DNA from: an uncultured Chryseobacterium sp.
GTDB taxonomy: Bacteria > Bacteroidota > Bacteroidia > Flavobacteriales > Weeksellaceae
Direction of reading: 5' to 3'
Length of the DNA: 64,000 nt
Assembly (NCBI GenBank): GCA_913778505.1
Contig: CAJYWD010000001.1
Location: forward strand, 1-64,000
Under the pieces are notes generated by a model. It was not told the origin of the DNA. It saw only the letters and a program-made list of their open reading frames with translations, and did not search any database. Shown here piece after piece: positions 34,921-42,575 of the stretch. Each line of letters opens with the position of its first letter. Position 1 is the first letter of the stretch. Made by a program: the position numbers and the translations under genes.

Positions 34921-35435
34921 ATGAAATATCATACTTACTGGTCAATACTTGATTCTCCAAACTCTACTTCTTCCAGCGCTGTTTCTTTAGTTATTTTTAT
35001 CATTTCGTTGTACCTTATTCTTTTAATTTTGAAATTTAAGAAGAAAGATTTTGAAAAGAAATTTTACTTATTCCTTGTAAGTCTATTTCTCGTCCTGTCG
35101 TTTTCTGGTTACATTTATTTAAAATTTTTCTTGTAAGATAATACTGATAAAAGATTAATACAACTACTAAACTCTGATAGAGTTCGAAAAGTTGAAGGAG
35201 AAATCTCAAACTTTGAAAGGATAGTTGCATATCCGAGAAGTGGAAAAACAACTGTTGAAAAATTTAATGTTGATTCTATCGAATTTAGTTATTCGGACAA
35301 TGCTTTATATCAATTCAATCATTTTGGAGGAAATCATTCGAATACTTTTTATGATGGTCTAAAAGTAAAATCACTTATAGAAAAGGAAACCAAACAAATG
35401 AAATTCAAAAAATTGAAATTTCGAAAAATCAATAG
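34921..35435 (+). pseudogene. Decayed membrane protein gene with in-frame stop and frameshift
   Basis: The first 71 codons (two hydrophobic helices, MKYHTYWSILDSPNSTSSS to IYLKFFL) end at TAA (35134-35136). The same frame stays open for another 102 codons, encoding a soluble domain with KVEGEISNFERIVAYPRSG and FNVDSIEFSYSDNALYQFN, coherent with a membrane-anchored protein. Near the end, a one-base frame change would give NEIQKIEISKNQ and a TAG at 35433-35435, a sensible C-terminus. One premature stop plus one frameshift suggests a recent pseudogene. I recall Bacteroidota proteins with VEG...F.V....F.YSD patterns but give no name. Confidence 0.6.
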
Positions 35436-35468
35436 TTTAGGCTGACAAGTTTTAGCTCAACATCATTC

Positions 35469-36290
35469 TCAAAGCTTTAAAATTTCCCAAGCTTTTTCGA
35501 TTTCATTATTTTTTAAATACTTTTGTGCTGATAGATGGATATCTTTTTCTGAGGAAAAATTTCCTTCTGGTAAAACTTCTATATTTGCGAGCATTCCGAG
35601 ATCGTTGCCTGTAAAAACATCGCTTTGTTTGATTTCATCAGGAAGCTGGTCATAACCAATTCCTTTCGTAACCAGAGGTTTAGGAACTTCAAAGAGGTTG
35701 TTTTCGTTATTTCTGGAATAGAAATTTACGCCCAATCTCGCCACCAGATCCAATTTGTTCTGGTCAAGATTTCCAGCGTTGTCCAAGTATTTTTCCTGGA
35801 TGTGAATTTTGACAATTTCTGCAATCACCAGATTTCCTGAACCTCCAATATCGCCCAGCGATTTTATTTCCAAAACCTTACATTCAAAATTAACGGGAGA
35901 TTCTGCAATCAAAGGTGGTTTTACGATGTCGGCAGGTTTCATGGTCAATCCGGATTTGATGAATTCGTTAACGCCGTCTTCGTATTCTGTACTCGCCAAA
36001 GAAACCTGCTGAACCATATCGAAATTCACATTTCCAATCACCAGTTCCGGAACTTCCTTCAGATTTTCCAAAGTATGTTTTGTCGTATTATCACGCACTC
36101 TTCTGGAAGGCGAGATAATCACCACCGGCGGAACGGTGCTGAACATATTGAAAAAACTGAACGGCGAAAGATTGATTTCGCCTTTACTGTTAATCGTACT
36201 TGCCAAAGCAATCGGTCTTGGCGCAATGGCGGTTTGCATTACTTGTTGCAACTGAACTGCTGAGATACCGGAAGGAATGATAGTTTTCAT
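35469..36290 (-). CDS. Flavin reductase-like (FMN-binding split barrel) family protein
   Basis: A 273-residue protein whose first 200 residues form a split-barrel flavin domain: the TAIAPRPIALASTINSKGEINLSPFSFFNMFSTVPPVVIISPS motif is characteristic. The extra C-terminal part ends in a helical SAQKYLKNNEIEKAWEILKL. It could reduce or bind FMN, perhaps supplying reduced flavin. It lies downstream of fahA and hppD on the same strand, so it may be linked to aromatic catabolism; this is inference. About 95 bases containing a CACAAAG-type inverted repeat separate it from fahA. Confidence 0.85.
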   Translation of the reverse strand: MKTIIPSGISAVQLQQVMQTAIAPRPIALASTINSKGEINLSPFSFFNMFSTVPPVVIISPSRRVRDNTTKHTLENLKEVPELVIGNVNFDMVQQVSLASTEYEDGVNEFIKSGLTMKPADIVKPPLIAESPVNFECKVLEIKSLGDIGGSGNLVIAEIVKIHIQEKYLDNAGNLDQNKLDLVARLGVNFYSRNNENNLFEVPKPLVTKGIGYDQLPDEIKQSDVFTGNDLGMLANIEVLPEGNFSSEKDIHLSAQKYLKNNEIEKAWEILKL

Positions 36291-36310
36291 TATTTAATCG
36301 TTAAAAAGTT

Positions 36311-36396
36311 TTTAAACACTAGGAACGCAAGGCTTTCACAAAGTCCACAAGAAAAAAAAATTGTGAACTTTGTGAAATCTTTGTGCCTATTGTGGT
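36311..36396. repeat. CACAAAG-type inverted repeat between fahA and the flavin reductase gene
   Basis: TTTCACAAAGTCCACAA and TTGTGAACTTTGTGAAA lie as an imperfect inverted repeat around a run of A. Similar CACAAAG words occur near 18100, 26852, 53848-53925 and 54199. Confidence 0.55.
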
Positions 36397-37643
36397 AAAA
36401 CAGCCGGCAAAATCTTACCGGAAACTTCCCCGAATCCAACCCGGATTCCATCTTTTTCTGACCATGCCTTCATTGTAACCGTATCGCCGTCTTCTATGAA
36501 TTTTCTTTCGATGCCGTTTTTAAGTTGCAAAGGTTTGGTTCCTCTCCAGGTCAGTTCCAGCATAGAGCCGTAAGATTTTTCATCTTCACCCGAAATCGTT
36601 CCGCTGGCATACACATCGCCCACTTCTACATTACAACCATTTACAGTGTGATGCGCCAATTGCTGACACATATTCCAGTACATAAATTTGTAATTGCTTT
36701 CAGAAATCAGATGGTCTTCTGAATTTTCAGGCTTCAGATAAACCTGAAGATTGATGTCATAATTTTTATTGCCGTCAAATTTCAGATAATCCAAAACTTC
36801 CGGTTCTTGCTTTGGAGATTCGGTTTGGAACGGTTTTAAGGCCTCCAAAGTTACAATCCAGGGCGAAATGGACGAACCAAAATTCTTTCCTAAAAATGGC
36901 CCCAGCGGAACATATTCCCAACTCTGGATATCTCTCGCAGACCAATCATTAAAAATCATCATCCCAAAAATGGCGTCCTCAGCTTCTGAAACCGAAATTC
37001 TTTCTCCCAAATCCGTATTTTTATTCACGACAAATGCCATTTCTAATTCGAAATCGAGTTGTTTGGATGCACTGAAAATCGGTTGGTCCGAATCTGCAGG
37101 TTTGATTTGACCGCAAGGTCTTGTGATATCAATTCCTGATAAAACAATGGACGAAGCACGACCGTGATAACCCACCGGCAAGTATTTCCAGTTCGGCAAA
37201 AGCGCATTCGCAGGGTCACGGAACATCATTCCGACATTGGTAGCGTGCTGGATACTGCTGTAAAAATCGGTGTAATTCGGGATATGTAAAGGCATCATCA
37301 TTTGGATTTCATCCAGATTGTAGAAACATTCTTCCAAAGCTCTTTCGTCTTTGGACAGCAAAGAATCTTCCAACAACAATTGCTGAATCCTTTCACGAAT
37401 TTTATTCGTAATTGGTTTTCCCAATTCTATAAACTCGTTGATTGTGTAACCTTCGAAAACGTTGTCTCCAAAACCTTTGATGTCCTCAAAATAGCCAAGA
37501 TCAAACAAAGAAGCCAAATCAATGACGATGTCCCCGATCCTTGTGGCGCAGGCAATATATTCCTTGTTGAAAACACACACGCCAAACGGGATATTATATA
37601 TTGAAAAATCGGAATCTGAAGGGTAATTGATGAAGGATTTCAT
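36387..37643 (-). CDS. fahA: Fumarylacetoacetase
   Basis: The last step of tyrosine breakdown: fumarylacetoacetate to fumarate and acetoacetate. The 418-residue length is typical. An N-terminal domain (SDFSIYNIPFGVCVFNKEYIACATRIGD) precedes the catalytic domain with MPLHIPNYTDFYSSIQHATNVG, YHGRASSIVLSG, FELEMAFVV and MIFNDWSARDIQSWEYVPLGPFLGKNF, including metal- and substrate-binding residues. It lies 85 bases downstream of hppD, with a hairpin between them that may reduce read-through. Confidence 0.96.
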   Translation of the reverse strand: MKSFINYPSDSDFSIYNIPFGVCVFNKEYIACATRIGDIVIDLASLFDLGYFEDIKGFGDNVFEGYTINEFIELGKPITNKIRERIQQLLLEDSLLSKDERALEECFYNLDEIQMMMPLHIPNYTDFYSSIQHATNVGMMFRDPANALLPNWKYLPVGYHGRASSIVLSGIDITRPCGQIKPADSDQPIFSASKQLDFELEMAFVVNKNTDLGERISVSEAEDAIFGMMIFNDWSARDIQSWEYVPLGPFLGKNFGSSISPWIVTLEALKPFQTESPKQEPEVLDYLKFDGNKNYDINLQVYLKPENSEDHLISESNYKFMYWNMCQQLAHHTVNGCNVEVGDVYASGTISGEDEKSYGSMLELTWRGTKPLQLKNGIERKFIEDGDTVTMKAWSEKDGIRVGFGEVSGKILPAVLPQ

Positions 37644-37663
37644 TGTTTAAATTTAGAATTAGA

Positions 37664-37700
37664 TTAAAAAATTAAAGCATTAAAAATAATGCTTTAATTG
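37664..37700 (-). terminator. Hairpin between hppD and fahA
   Basis: AATTAAAGCATTA and TAATGCTTTAATT form a perfect 13-base-pair stem with a four-base loop, followed by T on the minus strand. It could end or attenuate the hppD transcript before fahA. Confidence 0.65.
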
Positions 37701-37728
37701 TAAAAAATATAAGAAAATAAAATTTGGT

Positions 37729-38859
37729 CTATAGGTTACCGCGGCGCTCCTGCTCTCTTTCCAGAGCCTCGAAAAGCGCTTTGAAATTTCCTGCTCCGAA
37801 ACTCTGAGCACCGTGTCTCTCAATGATTTCGTAGAACAGAGTCGGTCTGTCTTCCACGGGCTTTGTGAAAATCTGTAGTAAGTAACCTTCCTCATCGCAA
37901 TCTACCAAAATTCCGAGATTCTGAAGTTTTCTGATGTCTTCATCAATATTTCCTACGCGCTCCGGAATCATTTCATAGTAGGCTTCCGGCGGTGGCGAAA
38001 GGAATTCCACGCCTCTGCTTTTCAATTCGGTAACGGTTTTTACAATGTCTTTAGTGGCTACTGCGATGTGCTGAACGCCTTCGCCTTCGTAGAAATCCAG
38101 ATATTCTTCTACCTGAGATTTTCTCTGACCTTCTGCAGGTTCATTGATTGGGAATTTGGCATAACCATTTCCGTTGGACATCACTTTAGACATCAATGCA
38201 GAATATTCCGTGTTGATTTGCTTATCGTCAAACGAAAGAATATTAACAAATCCCATCACTTTTTCGTACCACTCTACCGTTGGAATCATCCTGTCCCAGC
38301 CGACATTGCCTACACAATGATCCACGTAGAGCAATCCAACATCAGAAGGATTGTAATCACTTTCCCATTTTTCGTAGCCCGGCATAAAGGCGCCTGTATA
38401 ATTTTTGCGTTCTATGAACATATGTACGGTCTCGCCGTAAGTATAAATCCCGGCCATTCTCACTTCCCCGAATTCGTCGGTCAAAGTCTGAGGCTCTAAA
38501 TAAGGTTTTCCGCCGCGTTTAGTAGTTTCTTCAAAAGCTTTGTGCGCATCATCTACCCAAAGTGCCAGAATTTTAACGCCATCGCCGTGGATTTTTTGAT
38601 GTTCACAAATTGGAGAGTCCGATTTTAACCCGGAAGTGAGTACGAGCCTTATTTTTCCCTGCTGTACTACATAAGACGCCCTGTCGCGGACACCCGTTTC
38701 CGGACCGGCATACGCCACAGACTGAAATCCAAATGCGGTTTTGTAAAAATGAGCCGCCTGCTTGGCATTTCCAACGTAAAATTCAATATAATCGGTTCCG
38801 TTAATAGGAAGAAAATTCTCTGCCTGTGCGATTTTTTCGGCAAAAGTGAGTGTTGACAT
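37729..38859 (-). CDS. hppD: 4-Hydroxyphenylpyruvate dioxygenase
   Basis: Converts 4-hydroxyphenylpyruvate to homogentisate. The 376 residues begin at the ATG at 38859 (MSTLTFAEKIAQAENFLPINGTDYIEFYVGNAKQAAHFY); the frame continues 14 codons upstream without family similarity. Iron ligands are the His of VDHCVGNV, the His of VQHIAVATKDI, and the Glu of LFYEIIERHG. The C-terminal SFGAGNFKALFEALEREQERRG is also diagnostic. An 18-base perfect palindrome lies about 55 bases upstream and may be an operator. It heads the minus-strand group hppD-fahA-flavin reductase. Confidence 0.97.
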   Translation of the reverse strand: MSTLTFAEKIAQAENFLPINGTDYIEFYVGNAKQAAHFYKTAFGFQSVAYAGPETGVRDRASYVVQQGKIRLVLTSGLKSDSPICEHQKIHGDGVKILALWVDDAHKAFEETTKRGGKPYLEPQTLTDEFGEVRMAGIYTYGETVHMFIERKNYTGAFMPGYEKWESDYNPSDVGLLYVDHCVGNVGWDRMIPTVEWYEKVMGFVNILSFDDKQINTEYSALMSKVMSNGNGYAKFPINEPAEGQRKSQVEEYLDFYEGEGVQHIAVATKDIVKTVTELKSRGVEFLSPPPEAYYEMIPERVGNIDEDIRKLQNLGILVDCDEEGYLLQIFTKPVEDRPTLFYEIIERHGAQSFGAGNFKALFEALEREQERRGNL

Positions 38860-38912
38860 CTTTCTTTTCAGCTTTAAATTGATTGATGCCAAGATAAGCA
38901 ATTTTTGATAAT

Positions 38913-38930
38913 AACTAACAATTGTTAGTT
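38913..38930. promoter_or_regulatory. 18-bp perfect palindrome upstream of hppD, possible operator
   Basis: AACTAACAATTGTTAGTT is fully self-complementary. Its centre is about 62 bases upstream of the hppD ATG. A weak -7 TATCTTGG lies between them, with TTG inside the palindrome at about 22 bases, so a bound regulator would cover the -33 region. The regulator is unknown. Confidence 0.45.
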
Positions 38931-39330
38931 TTTTCTTTCTTAACAGAAGTTTTACATCCTGTGCCTCAATTTATGAGTTAGAAAAAAGTGATACTATTTA
39001 TCTTTTGTTTATTAACTATAATATAATTAATCATAATATCTGATTTTAGAACTATATACGCCAACTTAAACAATTAAATATAAAAACATGAAATACCAAA
39101 GTTAAGGCAACCAGTTCCATTTACAAATTGCCAAAATATCAATAATATCATAAAATTAAAATTATAAAAAAATCTATTTTATAACGGTTATTTCAAATTA
39201 AAATGAAAACAACTTAAAAATTAATAATATGTTCTGATAAGTCTTTTTAAGTTTATGAATTCACATTTACGATAGGTAAATTTGTTAAAGATGATTCTGA
39301 GATGATTCTAAAAACATAACACAAGATGAA
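38931..39330. other. AT-rich gene-free stretch upstream of hppD
   Basis: No credible coding sequence in about 400 bases. A plus-strand TAAATTTG (39277-39284) and a tandem GATGATTCT repeat (39291-39310) occur near the right end; see the candidate small RNA. Nothing else is recognised. Confidence 0.5.
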
Positions 39331-39358
39331 AGGAAAGCCGCCGTTACAGCGGCTTTTT
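39291..39358 (+). ncRNA. Candidate short RNA convergent with the HTH-like gene
   Basis: A plus-strand TAAATTTG at 39277-39284 would start transcription near 39291. At 39334-39358 a stem AAAGCCGC / GCGGCTTT is followed by TT, giving a transcript of roughly 68 bases that carries two copies of GATGATTCT. A -33 TTTG is not clear. The hairpin overlaps the stop codon of the convergent gene and may simply be that gene's terminator. Confidence 0.25.
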
Positions 39359-40138
39359 AGTTATCTCATGATTCAGAATTCCCGAATTGGGATTGTAATT
39401 GTCCCATATTTTCCATGTATTGCCGAGTTTCCTGATAAAATAAATCTGAGTATTCAGTTCATTGATTAAAAATTCTTCCTTGGAATTTTCTGCTATGAAA
39501 ACAAGATTCCAAAACTCCTGGGTTTTTACTACCACTTTATCGGGTTCCTCCGAAATAATTTCCAGGTCAAAAATTTCATAATTGGAGCGGTTATTCGTGA
39601 TCATCAGTTTGAGTTGCCGTTCAGACAGTTTTTGACTGTAATTTCTGATGCGTTCTCGGAAAGGTGCTTCCTCAAAGATCAAATCATCCAGCATCTCTAG
39701 CTTAGCGTCTGGAAAACTCTTGAAGAGCTCAAAATTCATTTGACAATAGCGATAAATCAACCCTTCGAAAAGTTGCTTCTCCCTGTTATCATGATTCTTT
39801 TCCCGATCTCTCACTTCTGCAACATACGCATTAAGATCTCGGAAGCCCAGGAAGATGCAGATCTTGTCCAGTGTTTTTATAAATCGTAAATCATTGTGGG
39901 TCTTGTTGTCATAATCATTTTCGAAAAAGCGCTGCAGCGTGATATGCGAGATGGTAGTTCCCAGTTCGAATTTGCGGTCGCTGCGAAGTTCTTCCTTTCC
40001 GGAAAGTGTCTCCCGGATGATCTCGGAAAGTATAATGTAATGGCTTCTTTTCCATGGCTGAGAATTCGCAAGAATAGACTTCCGGACAGCGGGATGCTGT
40101 CTCATCTCTTCTTTCAGAAGATTGTATATCGATTTCAA
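39344..40138 (-). CDS. Uncharacterised protein with an HTH-like N-terminus and a wing-like C-terminal domain
   Basis: A 264-residue soluble protein. Residues about 55-100 (FELGTTISHITLQRFFENDYDNKTHNDLRFIKTLDKICIFLGFRDLNAYV) resemble a helix-turn-helix region seen at the N-terminus of various Bacteroidota proteins. The C-terminal 130 residues contain strand patterns (NYEIFDLEIISEEPDKVVVKTQEFWNLVFI; TQIYFIRKLGNTWKIWDNY) resembling an NTF2/ARC6-like fold. It may bind DNA, but this is weak. The start appears to be TTG at 40138, with ATG at 40105 as an alternative; a TATCTTTG lies 25 bases upstream of the former. Confidence 0.65.
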   Translation of the reverse strand: MKSIYNLLKEEMRQHPAVRKSILANSQPWKRSHYIILSEIIRETLSGKEELRSDRKFELGTTISHITLQRFFENDYDNKTHNDLRFIKTLDKICIFLGFRDLNAYVAEVRDREKNHDNREKQLFEGLIYRYCQMNFELFKSFPDAKLEMLDDLIFEEAPFRERIRNYSQKLSERQLKLMITNNRSNYEIFDLEIISEEPDKVVVKTQEFWNLVFIAENSKEEFLINELNTQIYFIRKLGNTWKIWDNYNPNSGILNHEITKKPL

Positions 40139-40163
40139 TTCATCATTTTTTTTAAGGTCATCT

Positions 40164-40171
40164 CAAAGATA
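40164..40171 (-). promoter_or_regulatory. -7 element of the HTH-like gene
   Basis: TATCTTTG on the minus strand, about 25 bases before the TTG start at 40138. It favours a start near 40138. Confidence 0.45.
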
Positions 40172-40206
40172 CAATAATTGTGCGCAAGCGAATTATCAAT
40201 ACACAT

Positions 40207-40238
40207 AAAAAAATCCCGACAACTGGCGTCGTCGGGTT
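40207..40238 (-). terminator. Intrinsic terminator after the CoA transferase gene
   Basis: On the minus strand CCCGAC and GTCGGG form a GC-rich hairpin followed by a run of seven T, 20 bases past the stop. Confidence 0.8.
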
Positions 40239-40257
40239 CATCAAAGTCCGATCGGAA

Positions 40258-41529
40258 CTATTTGAATCTTTCGTAAGCTGACTGACTCAGCATTTCCCTG
40301 TCGTCAGGATGAGCAATCTCTATTAAGGCTTTGGCTCGCTGGCGTAAGTTTTTTCCATACAAATACGCCGTACCGAATTCGGTTACCACATAGTGCACAT
40401 GTCCTCTGGTCGTTACCACGCCCGCACCCTGTTTCAGGAAGGGAACAATCCTAGAAACACCTTTTTTGGTTCTGGAAGAAATCGCCATAATGGGTTTTCC
40501 GCCCTCACTCAGCGCCGCACCACGCATAAAATCCATTTGCCCGCCGATGCCGCTGAACTGATACGTCCCGATAGAATCTGCGCAAACCTGACCTGTGAGA
40601 TCAATCTCGATGGCAGAATTGATGGCGTGCATTTTTTTATTTTTCATGATGTTAATCGGAAAATTAACATGCTGAACGTCCATAAACGCAATCGCAGGAT
40701 TGTCATCCACAAAATCATACAAACGTCTTGTTCCGAAGCAGAAACTCGTAATCGTCCGGTTAGTATGCGTGCCTTTATGTTTGTTGTTAATGACATCGTT
40801 CAGAATCAGATCAATCACACCGTCACTCAACATCTCCGTGTGGACGCCAAGGTCTTTGTGATTGCCAAGGCATTTCAAAACTGCGTCCGGAATGGTCCCG
40901 ATTCCCATCTGGATGGTTGCTTTGTCATCAATCAGTTCGGCTACGTGTTTCCCTATGAGCATTTCCTCTGCGCCAACCTTTGCACCATAATCAATTGTCA
41001 GCAAATCCTCCTCGCTCCAGACCAATTTGGAAATTCTACTGATGTGAATCATACCGTCACCATGTGTTCTCGGCATCTTCGGATTGACAATGGCAATAAT
41101 GGTTTTGGCTGTATCAATGGCACTTCTGGCCACATCCACGGAAGTTCCCAAGGTACAATAGCCGTGCATGTCCGGCGGCGACACCGTAATCATGGCAACG
41201 TCCAGTGGCAAAATTTCGTTTTTGAAAAGAATCGGAATTTCGCTGAGGAAAATAGGGACGAAATCCCCGTTTTCGCCATTCACCGCTTCCCGCACAGGCG
41301 TGGACGTAAAAAGCGAGTTGATATAAAAGCTTTCCTTATATTGGGGTTTTGCAATTTCCACGTTGCCTTGCTGCGTGATGGAAACCATCTCCACATCTTT
41401 CAGCCGCTGCGATTGTCTGGCCAGTTCATCATAAAACAGGTTGGGCGTACAGGCAGAGCCATGGCCAAAAATTCGGTCTCCACTTTTGATGACGGCGACC
41501 GCTTCCTCTACAGAAACATAATTGATCAT
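40258..41529 (-). CDS. Acetyl-CoA hydrolase/transferase family CoA transferase
   Basis: A CoA transferase of about 423 residues of the family containing 4-hydroxybutyrate and succinyl-CoA:acetate CoA-transferases. The N-terminal part has the GHGSACTPNLFYDELARQ region. The C-terminal half holds VQMGIGTIPDAVL-type (here IQMGIGTIPDAVLKCL), QFSGIGGQMDFMRGA and GVVTTRGHVHYVVTEFGTAYLYGKNLRQRA. The natural substrate cannot be told. Lying between hppD and hmgA, it may handle the acetoacetate or succinyl products of tyrosine breakdown. I start at the ATG at 41529, because the frame's upstream TTG overlaps the promoter -7 element. Confidence 0.88.
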   Translation of the reverse strand: MINYVSVEEAVAVIKSGDRIFGHGSACTPNLFYDELARQSQRLKDVEMVSITQQGNVEIAKPQYKESFYINSLFTSTPVREAVNGENGDFVPIFLSEIPILFKNEILPLDVAMITVSPPDMHGYCTLGTSVDVARSAIDTAKTIIAIVNPKMPRTHGDGMIHISRISKLVWSEEDLLTIDYGAKVGAEEMLIGKHVAELIDDKATIQMGIGTIPDAVLKCLGNHKDLGVHTEMLSDGVIDLILNDVINNKHKGTHTNRTITSFCFGTRRLYDFVDDNPAIAFMDVQHVNFPINIMKNKKMHAINSAIEIDLTGQVCADSIGTYQFSGIGGQMDFMRGAALSEGGKPIMAISSRTKKGVSRIVPFLKQGAGVVTTRGHVHYVVTEFGTAYLYGKNLRQRAKALIEIAHPDDREMLSQSAYERFK

Positions 41530-41547
41530 ATTGGTCAGAATTTTACT

Positions 41548-41555
41548 CAAAGTTA
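41548..41555 (-). promoter_or_regulatory. -7 element of the CoA transferase promoter
   Basis: TAACTTTG on the minus strand, 18 bases before the ATG at 41529. The upstream TTG at 41548-41550 that opens the longer frame is inside this element and so cannot be the start. Confidence 0.55.
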
Positions 41556-41705
41556 CTCAGTTTGGAATAAATCCTTTATGACTGTTGTCAGGACATCATC
41601 ACTTTCTTACTCAGAATGATAAAAATCAGAATTCTTCTTTGATAATTCAAAAAAATGATTTTACTTTGTAATTCAAAGTTCTTTATTACTTAAAAATTCA
41701 AAACA

Positions 41706-41996
41706 ATGATGACACAACAAAAAAGAACCATTGTGCTTTACACTATTCCGCTGGTTATATTAAGCATTCCGTTGATTGCAATGCAGTTTACCAAAGAAGT
41801 CAATTGGACTTTTTCAGATTTTCTGGTAATGGAAATCCTGTTATTTTCGACAGTTTTTACCATCGATTTTGTTTTGAAGAAATTCGAGACTCTGAAATCC
41901 AGATGGATTCTGATTGTTGGAATTATCCTTTTACTGATTTTAGTTTGGACAGAACTGGCGGTTGGGATTTTCGGAAGTCTGATAGCAGGGAGTTAA
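41706..41996 (+). CDS. Small membrane protein, three hydrophobic segments
   Basis: A 96-residue protein with helices at about 10-27, 40-55 and 68-92, and the sequence KEVNWTFSDFLVMEILL between the first two. No catalytic motif. Two ATGs are adjacent (41706 and 41709). I recall small Bacteroidota membrane proteins with VNW..DF but cannot name the family. It lies one base before the next membrane protein gene on the same strand, so the pair is co-transcribed. Function unknown. Confidence 0.65.
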   Translation: MMTQQKRTIVLYTIPLVILSIPLIAMQFTKEVNWTFSDFLVMEILLFSTVFTIDFVLKKFETLKSRWILIVGIILLLILVWTELAVGIFGSLIAGS

Positions 41997-41997
41997 G

Positions 41998-42546
41998 ATG
42001 CTTGATCTAAATGAATATCAAATTGCAATAATTGTATTGCTATTTATTTTTCTATTCCTGATTTTTTCAATTGTTTCAATCATTCCATTTTTCATTTTAA
42101 AGCACATTAGAAAAAGATATAATCTGAAAGAAAAATACTTCAGTAATTATAAGATTGTTTTATACATCCTGATAACTACAATAAGTTTTGCATTTTATGA
42201 ATCTTACACAGCAGTTATTCCAAATGACAGTTTTTACTATAATGAATTCGAATATATTACAAATCGAAAAATTCCGAAATCAGCGGAGATAAAATTCAAA
42301 GACTCAAGTTATCCCGACTTTCACGGAGATTACTTTTCTAAGTCTATCATTGAATTGTCACCAAAAGATTATGCCAAATTATTAGAAGAATTACAAAACG
42401 GCAAAATACTAATAGAAACTAATGAAAATGATAAGAAAATTCTCAAAACTTTTGAAAGAAAAATCCCTAATAAGAGCGGCAAATATCTTTTTATTCATTT
42501 CTTAAAAGACGGGAAGACTATTATTTTAAATGTGGATTTTACATAA
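41998..42546 (+). CDS. Membrane-anchored protein of unknown function
   Basis: A 182-residue protein with two N-terminal hydrophobic helices (about 8-33 and 48-66), a basic loop between them, and a C-terminal soluble domain of 110 residues rich in lysine (AEIKFKDSSYPDFHGDYFSKSIIELS). Base composition is more AT-rich than most neighbours. It starts one base after the preceding small membrane gene. Family not recognised. A terminator hairpin lies between it and convergent hmgA. Confidence 0.6.
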   Translation: MLDLNEYQIAIIVLLFIFLFLIFSIVSIIPFFILKHIRKRYNLKEKYFSNYKIVLYILITTISFAFYESYTAVIPNDSFYYNEFEYITNRKIPKSAEIKFKDSSYPDFHGDYFSKSIIELSPKDYAKLLEELQNGKILIETNENDKKILKTFERKIPNKSGKYLFIHFLKDGKTIILNVDFT

Positions 42547-42574
42547 AAGCTAGCATTTCTGCTAGCTTTAATTT
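42545..42574. terminator. Bidirectional terminator between convergent genes
   Basis: AAAGCTAGC / GCTAGCTTT, a nine-base-pair stem with a six-base loop, T on the plus-strand side and T on the minus-strand side through the flanking A run. It lies between the membrane gene and hmgA. Confidence 0.7.
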
Positions 42575-42575
42575 T

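Noticed and set aside
41530-41550. The upstream TTG start of the CoA transferase gene
   Set aside because: The TTG is part of the TAACTTTG promoter element, so it would not be in the mRNA.
40393-41619. A 408-codon plus-strand open frame opposite the CoA transferase gene
   Set aside because: It is antisense to a well-recognised family, its translation is rich in His, Arg and Cys without any motif, and a promoter and start exist on the other strand. It is a shadow of the real gene.
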